Shown in pieces: positions 1-6,769 of a DNA stretch of 12,181 bases. Under the pieces are notes generated by a model. That model saw nothing but the letters and a program-made list of their open reading frames with translations, searched no databases and was not told the DNA's origin. The position numbers and the translations under genes are program-made. The stretch spans positions 1 through 12,181 of the forward strand of contig OMSY01000176.1 of NCBI GenBank assembly GCA_900313875.1, in the 5' to 3' direction. This stretch comes from an uncultured Actinomycetes bacterium (GTDB lineage: Bacteria; Actinomycetota; Coriobacteriia; Coriobacteriales; RUG844). Each line of letters begins with the position of its first letter. Position 1 is the stretch's first letter.

Positions 1-62
1 ACCCGAAAGTTCTCGGTCGCGTGCACCCTCAAACGAGCTTTCCCTGCAACGGACCGCCGCAT
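1..62 (-). other. Possible start of the next gene, cut by the window edge
   Basis: An ATG at 62-60, 11 bases after the coaBC stop, opens a frame that stays open for 20 codons to the window edge. No strong ribosome site precedes it. The visible residues end in ATENFR and are not enough to name a family. In several actinobacteria coaBC is followed by metK or priA, and MetK proteins carry a TSESVTEGHPDK motif near the N-terminus, so metK is one guess only. Confidence 0.2.
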
Positions 63-72
63 ATGCCGGCTT

Positions 73-1260
73 TCACGGCCGACCGGTACTTGCGGCATCG
101 AGTATGCGTTCCGCGATCTCCGTCTTCGAGAGGACACCGAGGTCCTCGGCACCCGCTGCATCGACGAGCCACACCCGGTTCTCGGCGGTCCCGAAACCAA
201 GCGCACCGGAGACATCGTTGGCGACGATGAGGTCCGCGTGCTTGCGCACGAGCTTCTCGCGGGCATGCCCGAGCACATCCTCTGTCTCCGCGGCGAAACC
301 GACGACGAAACGGGACCCCTTGTCCGAGGCGAGGCAGGCGATGATGTCGGGGTTCTCGACCAGGTCCAAGGTGAGCACACCGCTTCCATCCTTCTTGATC
401 TTGTCTGCGGCGACCTGCTTGGGCCTGAAGTCCGAGACGGCAGCGGAGAAGATGGCGATATCCGCGGAGGCGAACTCCTCCTTGGCGACCTGGAGCATCT
501 CCCCCGCCGAAGTCACCCGATGAACGGCCACGCCGACCGGAGAGGCAAGCGCCGTCGGCCCGGAGACGAGCACGACATCCGCGCCCCGTCTGTGAGCGAC
601 CCGCGCAAGCTCGTATCCCGTCAGCCCGCTGCTGCGGTTGCCTATGAAACGTACGGGATCGATGGCCTCATGGGTGGGACCAGCGGTGATGAGCACCTTC
701 TTGCCACAGAGGTCGCGTCGTGCGTCGAGCGCATCGAGGACATGTGCCACGATGGTCTCGACCGGTGCGAGCTTGCCGGCACCCGTATCGCCACAGGCGA
801 GGTAACCGGAATCCGGTTCGATGATCCCGAAGCCGCGTCGGCGTAGGATCGAGAGGTTGTCCTGCGTGGCTGCGGCCTGCCACATGGCCGTGTTCATCGC
901 CGGGGCGATCAGGATGGGCGCGGTGGTGGCAAGCACCGTCGTCGTGAGGAGGTCGTCCGCGATCCCATGCGCGACCTTGGCCATGACGTTGGCTGTCGCG
1001 GGGGCGATGAGGAACAGGTCGGCCTCCTTCGCAAGGGATACATGATGGACGGGGGCTCCCGGTTCGTCGAACAGGGAGATGGCGACCGGTTCACGCGTGA
1101 GGGTCTTGAAGGTGACCGGCCCCACGAAACGCGTCGCATTCTGGGTCATGACGACCTTGACCCGAAGCCCCGCCTTCTGAAGCCCACGGACGACCTCACA
1201 TGACTTGTAGGCGGCGATGCAGCCTGTCACACCGATGAGCACGGTTCTCTGTTCGGACAT
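73..1260 (-). CDS. coaBC: Bifunctional phosphopantothenoylcysteine decarboxylase / phosphopantothenate-cysteine ligase
   Basis: Makes 4'-phosphopantetheine on the way to coenzyme A: CoaB joins cysteine to 4'-phosphopantothenate using CTP, and CoaC decarboxylates the product with FMN. The 395-residue length is normal. CoaC part (1-180): GVTGCIAAYK (10-19), catalytic H73 in VHHVSL, PAMN (120-123) and the substrate-lid cysteine C156 in GYLACGDTGAGK. CoaB part (about 186-395): ITAGPTHEAIDPVRFIGNRSSG (191-212), SAAVSDFRP (262-270), the KxKK motif K277-K280 and VGFAAET (320-326). After NRSSG most family members have a basic residue then Met or Gln before Gly; here it reads GLTG, a small oddity near the nucleotide site. 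The ATG follows TGGAG. It is the last complete gene; a candidate start for another gene lies 11 bases beyond its stop. Identification is firm. Confidence 0.96.
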   Translation of the reverse strand: MSEQRTVLIGVTGCIAAYKSCEVVRGLQKAGLRVKVVMTQNATRFVGPVTFKTLTREPVAISLFDEPGAPVHHVSLAKEADLFLIAPATANVMAKVAHGIADDLLTTTVLATTAPILIAPAMNTAMWQAAATQDNLSILRRRGFGIIEPDSGYLACGDTGAGKLAPVETIVAHVLDALDARRDLCGKKVLITAGPTHEAIDPVRFIGNRSSGLTGYELARVAHRRGADVVLVSGPTALASPVGVAVHRVTSAGEMLQVAKEEFASADIAIFSAAVSDFRPKQVAADKIKKDGSGVLTLDLVENPDIIACLASDKGSRFVVGFAAETEDVLGHAREKLVRKHADLIVANDVSGALGFGTAENRVWLVDAAGAEDLGVLSKTEIAERILDAASTGRP

Positions 1261-1356
1261 GATGACTCCAATGATAGGAAACCTCGGAAAGTGGGGACAC
1301 GACCATCAGGCCAGCGCTTCCATCCCATGATGAGGGGAAACAGGACGCCAAGGGAC
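1261..1356. other. 96-base spacer before coaBC, no clear signal
   Basis: The largest gap in the window. A TGGAG ribosome site lies 5 bases before the coaBC ATG at 1260. I see no convincing pair of -35 and -10 boxes and no hairpin with a following T run. An A/T-poor sequence makes a weak promoter hard to judge, so this may be either an internal promoter region or simple operon spacer. Confidence 0.4.
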
Positions 1357-2355
1357 TCAGGACCGGTGGTCCCTCTGCATGACCCTCCGGAAACGCAGAC
1401 GTGCCACCGGCGACTCCCAGACGCACACCTCCGTGAGATGAACCTGCTCGGGAAGGCGCTCGTCCAACCGTTCGTAGATGACACGCGCAAGGTTCTCCGC
1501 AGTCGAGTTCATCTCATCGAAGGGCTTGACCTCGTTGAGGTACGCATGGTCATATGCGTCGAGTATGGTGCGCAGGTCATCCTTGAGCTTCTTGAAGTCG
1601 TAGAGGATCCCGATGTCGTCGAGTTCCGTGCCCGCGACGCTCACCTCCACATCCCATGTGTGCCCATGCAGGTCACGACACTGACCGGGATATCCGCGTA
1701 GGGCATGTGCGGCATCGAAATGCTCCCGTACCGTGAGCTCGTACAGGTCGACGGGCTCCCTGCGCCTCTCGGTCGACCGCGGGGCGGAGGAAGGGGCTGC
1801 CGACGAGGACTGCGCAGCATCCTCGACCAGCGGAGCGGGATGACCGGAACCCGCCGCATCCGATGCATGACCGGGTCCCTGCTGCACGCCATCGGGAACG
1901 GAGGTGAGATTCGGAAGGGCCTGCTTCTGCGTGGGCCTGCGAAGATACTCGCCGACCGTCAGACGACGCGAGGCGGCATCCTCCGCGGAAGCGCGCGCAC
2001 CTCCATCCATATCGGGAGAACCCAACTCCAGGGAGACCTCCCCGAATGTGCCAAGAAGCGTGCGAGCTTGCGCGAACAGCGGCTTGAGCCCTTCGTTGCG
2101 TACACGCTCGACCCCGGTCAGCTGCAGGACGAGCGACTCGTCGGCAGAGGTGACCTCGAGCTCCCTGACACCCGCGGCCCGCGCGTTCTCGAGACCCCAG
2201 ATGATGGCATTGTAGGACGCCACGCTCCGGGTGGTCTCACCGATGAACGCACCGGCACGGTAGCCCGTACCCTCATCGGTCTCGAGCGAGAACCCGATCC
2301 CGGCAGGACCTGGCTCTCCCAAGGAGATACCGTCGGTATGCAGTGTTCCCTTCAC
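1357..2355 (-). CDS. RNase HI-like domain fused to QueD-type 6-carboxytetrahydropterin synthase
   Basis: A 332-residue fusion. Residues 1-131 resemble RNase HI (HTDGIS...GEPGPAGIGF, IGETT, AIIWGLENA, then a C-terminal helix region), but of the four DEDD acids only D8 is clear. The Glu position is S47, the next Asp position is A71, and the last Asp is not in a normal AD motif. Residues 132-203 form an Ala/Ser/Pro/Gly-rich linker. Residues 204-325 are a complete QueD/PTPS domain: zinc histidines H217, H230 and H232, catalytic C226 in the CxxxHGH motif, D269 and H270 in YDHAYLN, the NSTAEN segment and E314 in VWES. QueD turns dihydroneopterin triphosphate into 6-carboxytetrahydropterin for queuosine-type 7-deazaguanines. 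The cysteine argues against the folate-type PTPS-III. The GTG start follows GAGG at 6 bases. In mycobacteria the equivalent third gene is RNase H plus a CobC-like phosphatase. No in-frame start near the linker end would give QueD alone. No other que gene is visible. Confidence 0.88.
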   Translation of the reverse strand: MKGTLHTDGISLGEPGPAGIGFSLETDEGTGYRAGAFIGETTRSVASYNAIIWGLENARAAGVRELEVTSADESLVLQLTGVERVRNEGLKPLFAQARTLLGTFGEVSLELGSPDMDGGARASAEDAASRRLTVGEYLRRPTQKQALPNLTSVPDGVQQGPGHASDAAGSGHPAPLVEDAAQSSSAAPSSAPRSTERRREPVDLYELTVREHFDAAHALRGYPGQCRDLHGHTWDVEVSVAGTELDDIGILYDFKKLKDDLRTILDAYDHAYLNEVKPFDEMNSTAENLARVIYERLDERLPEQVHLTEVCVWESPVARLRFRRVMQRDHRS

Positions 2356-2363
2356 GTTCTACC

Positions 2364-3080
2364 TCATTCCTCCCCCGCGTCCCTGATCAGAAGTCGCCCA
2401 CAGCGGGGACATGTGTTGATTGCAGGTCCCCGTGCGATACGTTGTCGCTCGCCCTCATGGAACTCCAGGTTGCAGGCCGAGCAACGGTCATCGGCGAAAT
2501 CGGCGACACCGACGCCGCCCTTGGTGCGTGCGAGATGCAGGTAACGTTCGAGCAGGTCCTTGTCAAGCTCCGCCGCATATGCCCTGTGCAGCTCCTGTGA
2601 TTCGGAAACGACCCGATGCATCTCCTTGGCCTGTGCTGCAACGAAAGCGGCGAGCTCGGACTCCGCAGCATCGAGCTTGGCAGCGGCAGCCTTCACCTGC
2701 GCCTCGACCGCCTCGATCTTCTCGAGGCGTGCCAGATGCTCGTTCATCTGGAAATCGACCTTCTCGCGCCGCTTGACAGCACCCTCCATGTCCTTGGTGA
2801 GGCCGGCGATGAGCCTGTGATTCGATGTGCTGTCCAACTCGCGCTGTTTCTCCGAGATCTTCCTGTCGAGGTCCTCGATCTCCTTCTGGCATGCTTCGAT
2901 GCGGTCCTCGCATTCGGCTTTCAGGTCGCTGACCTGACCCTGCTTGACCAGGACCTCGTGCACCTTCTTCCGAACCGTGGCGAGCTGTGCCTTCTCAGGA
3001 AGGTTGTCGTACCTGCTTTTCGCGCGCAATATGGCCAGATCGGCATCCTGCAGGGCACGGAGCGTTCTCGCCTGATCCAT
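2364..3080 (-). CDS. Coiled-coil C4-type zinc-ribbon protein (DUF164 family)
   Basis: The 238-residue product is a long helical coiled coil (about residues 1-170, rich in Glu, Lys, Ala, Leu and Gln with heptad-like spacing) followed by a C-terminal zinc ribbon. The four zinc ligands are C200 and C203 (CSAC) and C224 and C227 (CPRC). This layout matches the family of mycobacterial Rv2229c and Helicobacter HP0958/FlgZ. HP0958 is known as an RNA- and sigma-54-related factor for flagella, but a general role for the family is not settled, and no flagellar gene is seen here. There is no signal peptide or membrane segment. The start is the ATG at 3080; a GTG at 3089 would add three residues. The 90-base spacer before it is one of the two largest in the window. 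Its TGA stop lies within the ribosome site of the next gene, 8 bases before that gene's GTG. Confidence 0.9.
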   Translation of the reverse strand: MDQARTLRALQDADLAILRAKSRYDNLPEKAQLATVRKKVHEVLVKQGQVSDLKAECEDRIEACQKEIEDLDRKISEKQRELDSTSNHRLIAGLTKDMEGAVKRREKVDFQMNEHLARLEKIEAVEAQVKAAAAKLDAAESELAAFVAAQAKEMHRVVSESQELHRAYAAELDKDLLERYLHLARTKGGVGVADFADDRCSACNLEFHEGERQRIARGPAINTCPRCGRLLIRDAGEE

Positions 3081-3085
3081 CTCTC

Positions 3086-3091
3086 TCACCT
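3086..3091 (-). promoter_or_regulatory. Shine-Dalgarno site choosing the zinc-ribbon gene start
   Basis: AGGTGA on the minus strand lies 5 bases before the ATG at 3080. A GTG at 3089 in the same frame would overlap this site and has only a distant GAAGG before it. The ATG also gives a start immediately before the coiled coil, as expected for the family. Confidence 0.6.
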
Positions 3092-3121
3092 GCCAAACAC
3101 CTTCGAATCGGATAGATGCAT

Positions 3122-3146
3122 CCCACCCCCATACCCATGATACCCC
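3122..3146 (-). other. G-quadruplex-capable tract in the zinc-ribbon gene leader
   Basis: On the minus (mRNA-sense) strand four G runs of 4, 3, 5 and 3 bases are separated by loops of 6, 3 and 1 bases (TATCAT, TAT, T). This satisfies the usual G3+N1-7 four-run rule. It lies in the spacer between the Nif3 stop (3171) and the zinc-ribbon start (3080), 41 bases before that start. Whether it folds in DNA or RNA is not known from sequence; chance occurrence is possible in a GC-rich genome. Confidence 0.5.
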
Positions 3147-3170
3147 AGAAACGCCACGCTACCGGCCTGG

Positions 3171-4049
3171 TTATGGGGTCCACCAGCCGGGCTCCTCGTC
3201 AATCAACACGATATCGTCTGCAGGAACCCCGATCCGCCGGAGGACTATGCGGAGAACATCGGTGTAGAACCGCTCGGAGACATCGTGTCCCAGCTCGATC
3301 ACGGCCAGACCCATCTCATGTGCGGCGCGTGTCGCATGATATCGGGTCTCACCGCAGATGAGGCAGTCGAGACCCAGACGGGTCGCCTCGCCCAGGAACG
3401 AGCCACCTGACCCGGGGCAGGTGCCGATGACCTGGATCACCTGTTCCGGGTCACCCCAGACACGCGGGGCCCTGCCGAACACCTCGTGACATCGCGATGC
3501 GAGATCGTGCAGTCTGGTCGGCGACGTCGAGCATACCTGCAGGAAATCAGACACCGAACCGTCGGGTCGACCGCATGCGAATCCGGTGGCATCGGCTTCC
3601 GGATCCAGACGCGACAAGCCAAGGGCGTCGGGTAGGAGCTGCCGTCCATGGACGGAACGGTCGAGATTGGTGTGCATGGCGATCAGGTTGACACCCTCCC
3701 GAGCCGCCGCCATGACCACGCCGGCGGCCTCGACCCCCTCGATGGAATCGTCCTGCGCCCGTCGAGGGGCCCAAGTGCGGTGCATCGTCCGCAAGAGCCG
3801 TCGAGGAGGCTCCAGGAACACCGGGTGGTGGGTGAGCAGCACGTTGCATCCCCTGCTGACAGCGAACTGCACCGCCCTGACGCTCGGGTCGAGTGCCAGG
3901 GCGATACGCTCGACATCGGCATCGGGGTCCCCGACGAGAAGCCCCACGTTGTCCCATGCCTCGGCATCCTCCTCGGGCAGCAGCTCGAACAACCTCCGCT
4001 CGAGATACCATACCTTGTGCGCAGAACCGGAAAGGACATCGGACATCAT
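3171..4049 (-). CDS. Nif3-like dinuclear metal centre protein (YbgI/YqfO family)
   Basis: Widespread family of ring-forming hexamers with a two-metal site; often labelled GTP cyclohydrolase 1 type 2 homologue, but the cellular reaction is not settled. The 292-residue product has WDNVGLLVGDP (32-42), metal ligands H74 and H75 in LLTHHP, D130 in MHTNLDR, and H255 and E259 in GHDVSER, plus GETRYHATRAAHEMG (233-247). It is somewhat longer than E. coli YbgI but lacks the PII-like insert of the long YqfO type. The first ATG overlaps the PHP stop as ATGA and follows GGAGGGG at 5 bases; the second ATG directly after is an alternative. Downstream lie the zinc-ribbon gene and the RNase H-domain gene, the same order as mycobacterial Rv2230c, Rv2229c and Rv2228c. 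In Helicobacter a Nif3 protein and a coiled-coil zinc-ribbon protein are also neighbours. Confidence 0.93.
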   Translation of the reverse strand: MMSDVLSGSAHKVWYLERRLFELLPEEDAEAWDNVGLLVGDPDADVERIALALDPSVRAVQFAVSRGCNVLLTHHPVFLEPPRRLLRTMHRTWAPRRAQDDSIEGVEAAGVVMAAAREGVNLIAMHTNLDRSVHGRQLLPDALGLSRLDPEADATGFACGRPDGSVSDFLQVCSTSPTRLHDLASRCHEVFGRAPRVWGDPEQVIQVIGTCPGSGGSFLGEATRLGLDCLICGETRYHATRAAHEMGLAVIELGHDVSERFYTDVLRIVLRRIGVPADDIVLIDEEPGWWTP

Positions 4050-4861
4050 AGGAACCCCTCCAAGTCGACGAACCGGTGGTCACCATCGCGAAGCGGGATG
4101 CAGAGCTGGGCATACCCTGCCCGAACCATGGCAGCACAGGCCTCATCGAAACCGGAACCCACATCCTGCGGCGCATGGGCATCGGAACCGATGGTGCAGG
4201 GGACACCTGCAGCACGGAATGCCCTGAGAAGGGCATCGCCCGGAAACAGCTCGTGCAGAGGACGCCGCAGGCCCGAGGTGTTGACCTCGACGATGACACC
4301 CGCGCGTGCCGCGACCTGCGCGACGTGCTCGTACAGCTCGCGTGTATCGAAGGACGGACGATGACCGAATTTCTTGGGAAGGTCGGGATGCGACATGCAG
4401 TTGAAGGGATATGCACTCTGTGCCGCTTCGCACCAGATCTCGAAATACCGTCGCCATACCTCATCGACGTCACGATCATCCCATGTAGAGAGCTGGTCAG
4501 GATCGTCGAAGGCCCATCCATCTATGAAATGCACCGAACCGAGAATGTACTCGAAGCCTTCGAGGGCATCGAGGCGGTTCTGTTCGGGTTGCCCGATCCA
4601 GTCGACCTCGATCCCGCAGAGGATCTCAAGCCCCCCATGACGCTCGCGGGCGCGTTCGATGTCGACGCGATAGAGATGAAGCTCCTCAAGGCTCATCGAG
4701 AAATCGTTTCCCGGGTCGATCTCGGGAGGGAGGATGAAGTGCTCCGTCAAGGCAAGGGTGGCAAGACCGGCGGCCTCGGCAGCGGACACGACCTCCTCGA
4801 CGGTTCCCACGCCATGACCCGAGTACACCGTATGGGTGTGGCAGTCGATTCGTTCGATCAT
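4046..4861 (-). CDS. PHP-domain phosphatase, HisJ (histidinol-phosphatase)-like
   Basis: A 271-residue member of the PHP phosphoesterase family. Metal-binding residues are all visible: H8 and H10 in DCHTH, E40 and H41 in TEHF, E85 in GIEVDW, H111 in GSVHF, H158 in MSHPD, and D227 and H229 in GSDAHAP. The GSVHF.DGWAFDDP block and EVNTSGLRRP (192-201) match the HisJ branch, which removes phosphate from histidinol phosphate in histidine synthesis. No other his gene is in the window, so the substrate could differ. The ATG at 4861 follows a strong GGAGGAGG site, 24 bases after the cysteine desulfurase stop. Its stop overlaps the next gene by four bases (ATGA), so it is likely co-translated with the Nif3 gene. 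Family is firm, substrate moderate. Confidence 0.88.
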   Translation of the reverse strand: MIERIDCHTHTVYSGHGVGTVEEVVSAAEAAGLATLALTEHFILPPEIDPGNDFSMSLEELHLYRVDIERARERHGGLEILCGIEVDWIGQPEQNRLDALEGFEYILGSVHFIDGWAFDDPDQLSTWDDRDVDEVWRRYFEIWCEAAQSAYPFNCMSHPDLPKKFGHRPSFDTRELYEHVAQVAARAGVIVEVNTSGLRRPLHELFPGDALLRAFRAAGVPCTIGSDAHAPQDVGSGFDEACAAMVRAGYAQLCIPLRDGDHRFVDLEGFL

Positions 4862-4885
4862 CTTCCTCCTCCGAAGATGCCGTCT

Positions 4886-6067
4886 TCAGGAAAGCGTCCT
4901 GTCATGCATCAGGTCGTCGAGCTTCTCCAACAGCACATCGATGTCCCGTTCCATCGTCGCACGTCCAAGCGAGACGCGTAGGGAACCGAAGGCGAGCTCC
5001 CGCTCGCATCCGATGGCGAGCAGGACATGACTCGGTTCCAATGAACGGGAGGAACAGGCCGAACCGCCCGAAAGCGCGATGCCCGCCTCATCAAGATAGA
5101 CCAAGGCGGTCTCACTCTCCATCCCCTCGATGCAGAAGGAGACGAGATTGGGCAGATACCGCCCATCACCCGACAGCGGGTCAACGGTGAGCCGGATGCG
5201 GGACGATATCCGTGGCAGCTCCACCAGAAGACGGTCCCGCAGGACGCGCTCGCGGACGATCTCGTCGGAAAGGCCCGAGGTAAGCTCGTCAAGTGCAGCC
5301 GCGAAGCCTGCGGCACCAGCCACGTTCTGCGTGCCGCTGCGTCTTCCGCCCTCCTGTCCACCGCCCCGCATCTGCGTGCGGAACGGGGTCCGACGGCGCA
5401 GATACAACGCCCCGACGCCCTTGGGTCCATATGCCTTGTGCGCCGAGAACGAGGCGGCGTCGATCCCCGAACCCTCGAGGTCGAGGGAAAGCTTTCCCAG
5501 CGCCTGCACGGCATCGGTGTGGAAACAGGCGCCGACCTCATGGCTCGCTGCAGCGAGCTCTCGGACGGGCTGCACGGTCCCGATCTCGTTGTTGGCGTAC
5601 ATGATGCTGACCAACACGACATCGTCATCGAGCATCATCGCCAAGTCGCTGGGACGGATGAAGCCGTCGGCCCCCGGCTCGATGAGGTCGACGGAGCAGC
5701 CGATGTGCTCGAGAGCGGGGATGCATTCGAGGACGGCATGATGCTCGAAGGATGAGATGATGACCCGTCCCCCCTTGCGACCCTCAAGGCATGCGGATGC
5801 GATGCCGATGAGCGCCGCGTTGTCGCTCTCGGTCCCACCCGACGTGAAGACGATCTCGCTGGAACGCCTCGCACCGACCGCTCCCGCCACCTGCTTCCGT
5901 GCATCCTCGAGCGCAGCGTAGGCTTCGCGTCCCTCCCGGTACAGACCGTTCGCATTACCGAAGACATCCTGCAGATAGGGACGCATCGCGTCCAGGGCCG
6001 CATCCGAGAGCGGGGTGGTGGCCGCATGGTCGAGGTAGACACGCTCCTTGCAGGCAGAACCCATCAC
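4886..6067 (-). CDS. Cysteine desulfurase, NifS/IscS class
   Basis: PLP enzyme that takes sulfur from cysteine as an enzyme-bound persulfide for Fe-S clusters and tRNA thiolation. The 393-residue product has YLDHAATTPL at 11-20, FTSGGTESDN (74-83), H109, the cofactor aspartate D185 in HTDAVQA, PLP lysine K211 in SAHKAYGPKG, the RSGTQNVA motif (243-250) and the active-site loop SGGSACSS with catalytic C338. The loop length and fold class fit group I (NifS/IscS) rather than SufS. The start is either the GTG at 6067, giving a GTGA overlap with rpe, or the ATG at 6064, which shares one base with the rpe stop; they differ by one residue. A weak GGGG ribosome site serves both. No IscU/NifU scaffold or MnmA thiolase gene lies beside it in this window, so the exact sulfur acceptor is unclear. 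The desulfurase activity itself is well supported. Confidence 0.94.
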   Translation of the reverse strand: MMGSACKERVYLDHAATTPLSDAALDAMRPYLQDVFGNANGLYREGREAYAALEDARKQVAGAVGARRSSEIVFTSGGTESDNAALIGIASACLEGRKGGRVIISSFEHHAVLECIPALEHIGCSVDLIEPGADGFIRPSDLAMMLDDDVVLVSIMYANNEIGTVQPVRELAAASHEVGACFHTDAVQALGKLSLDLEGSGIDAASFSAHKAYGPKGVGALYLRRRTPFRTQMRGGGQEGGRRSGTQNVAGAAGFAAALDELTSGLSDEIVRERVLRDRLLVELPRISSRIRLTVDPLSGDGRYLPNLVSFCIEGMESETALVYLDEAGIALSGGSACSSRSLEPSHVLLAIGCERELAFGSLRVSLGRATMERDIDVLLEKLDDLMHDRTLS

Positions 6068-6750
6068 CCAAGACCCCGCTCATGTGCCTCGTCGGCGATC
6101 CTCCGCAGCATCGAGATCTCGAACGCAGGGTCGTCCGCCTTGAAGACGGCATTCCCCGAGACGAGCACATCGGCGCCCTCCTCCGCCACAAGCGGGGCGG
6201 TCATACGGTTGATGCCCCCATCCACCTGCACGCGGCACCTATGCCCGATGCGGTCCATATGCTCGCGGAGGGCGGTGATCTTGCCGATGACGGAGGGGAT
6301 GAAGCTCTGTCCGGAGAATCCCGGGTTCACGCTCATGACAAGCACCATATCCAGCTGGTCGACGTATTCGAGCACGCGCTCGATGGGCGTGGGCGGGTTG
6401 AGTGCGATGGCCGCACGTGCACCGGCCTCATGGATGCGAGACACCGTGCGCACAGGGTCTGCCAGGGTCTCGATATGCACCGTGACGAGATCCGCACCGG
6501 CATCGAGATACCAATCGAGCTGCTCGTCGGGATTGGCGATCATCAGATGGACATCGAGCGGGGTCCTGGCAACCTGCTTGAGCGCACGCACATGCGGCGG
6601 CCCGATCGTGAGGTTGGGGACGAAATGCCCATCCATCACATCGACGTGCAACCAGTCGCACCCTCCCTCCTCCACCATGCGTACCCCCGCTTCGAGGTTG
6701 AGGAAATCAGCGGACAGGATGGAAGGCGCGATGAGTGTCGGTTCGTACAT
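6064..6750 (-). CDS. rpe: Ribulose-phosphate 3-epimerase
   Basis: Interconverts ribulose 5-phosphate and xylulose 5-phosphate in the pentose phosphate pathway, using a metal-bound TIM barrel. The 228-residue product is standard length. It shows IAPSILSADF at the N-terminus, the metal and catalytic residues H35, D37 and D40 in HVDVMDGHFVPN, H68 in VHLMI, the phosphate-side loop MSVNPGFSGQSF (139-150) and the catalytic D177 in QVDGGIN. The ATG at 6750 follows AAAGGAG with 5 bases between. Its TGA stop overlaps the start of the cysteine desulfurase gene, so the two are co-translated. No partner genes of the pentose phosphate pathway are in the window; the place beside gpsA looks like a general housekeeping grouping. 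Confidence 0.97.
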   Translation of the reverse strand: MYEPTLIAPSILSADFLNLEAGVRMVEEGGCDWLHVDVMDGHFVPNLTIGPPHVRALKQVARTPLDVHLMIANPDEQLDWYLDAGADLVTVHIETLADPVRTVSRIHEAGARAAIALNPPTPIERVLEYVDQLDMVLVMSVNPGFSGQSFIPSVIGKITALREHMDRIGHRCRVQVDGGINRMTAPLVAEEGADVLVSGNAVFKADDPAFEISMLRRIADEAHERGLG

Positions 6751-6769
6751 CCGTTCTCCTTTCCCAGCT

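Noticed and set aside
60..98. Inverted repeats at the coaBC end (ATGCCG/CGGCAT and an inner GTCGGC/GCCGGC) as a terminator.
   Set aside because: The inner stem is only six base pairs with one G-T pair and no T run follows on the minus strand; most of it is inside coding sequence.
1233..1328. A 31-codon frame (starting MGWKRW) as a possible leader peptide before coaBC.
   Set aside because: No ribosome site precedes its ATG, it overlaps the coaBC start in another frame, and it has no run of regulatory codons or attenuator-like hairpin.
3137..3165. TATCAT at 3142-3137 as a -10 box for the zinc-ribbon gene.
   Set aside because: At 16 to 18 bases upstream there is no sequence resembling TTGACA, and the hexamer lies inside the G-run tract as one of its loops.
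3142..3180. Inverted repeat ACCCCA...TGGGGT around the end of the Nif3 gene as a terminator.
   Set aside because: The stem is six base pairs with a loop of about 26 bases and no following T run.
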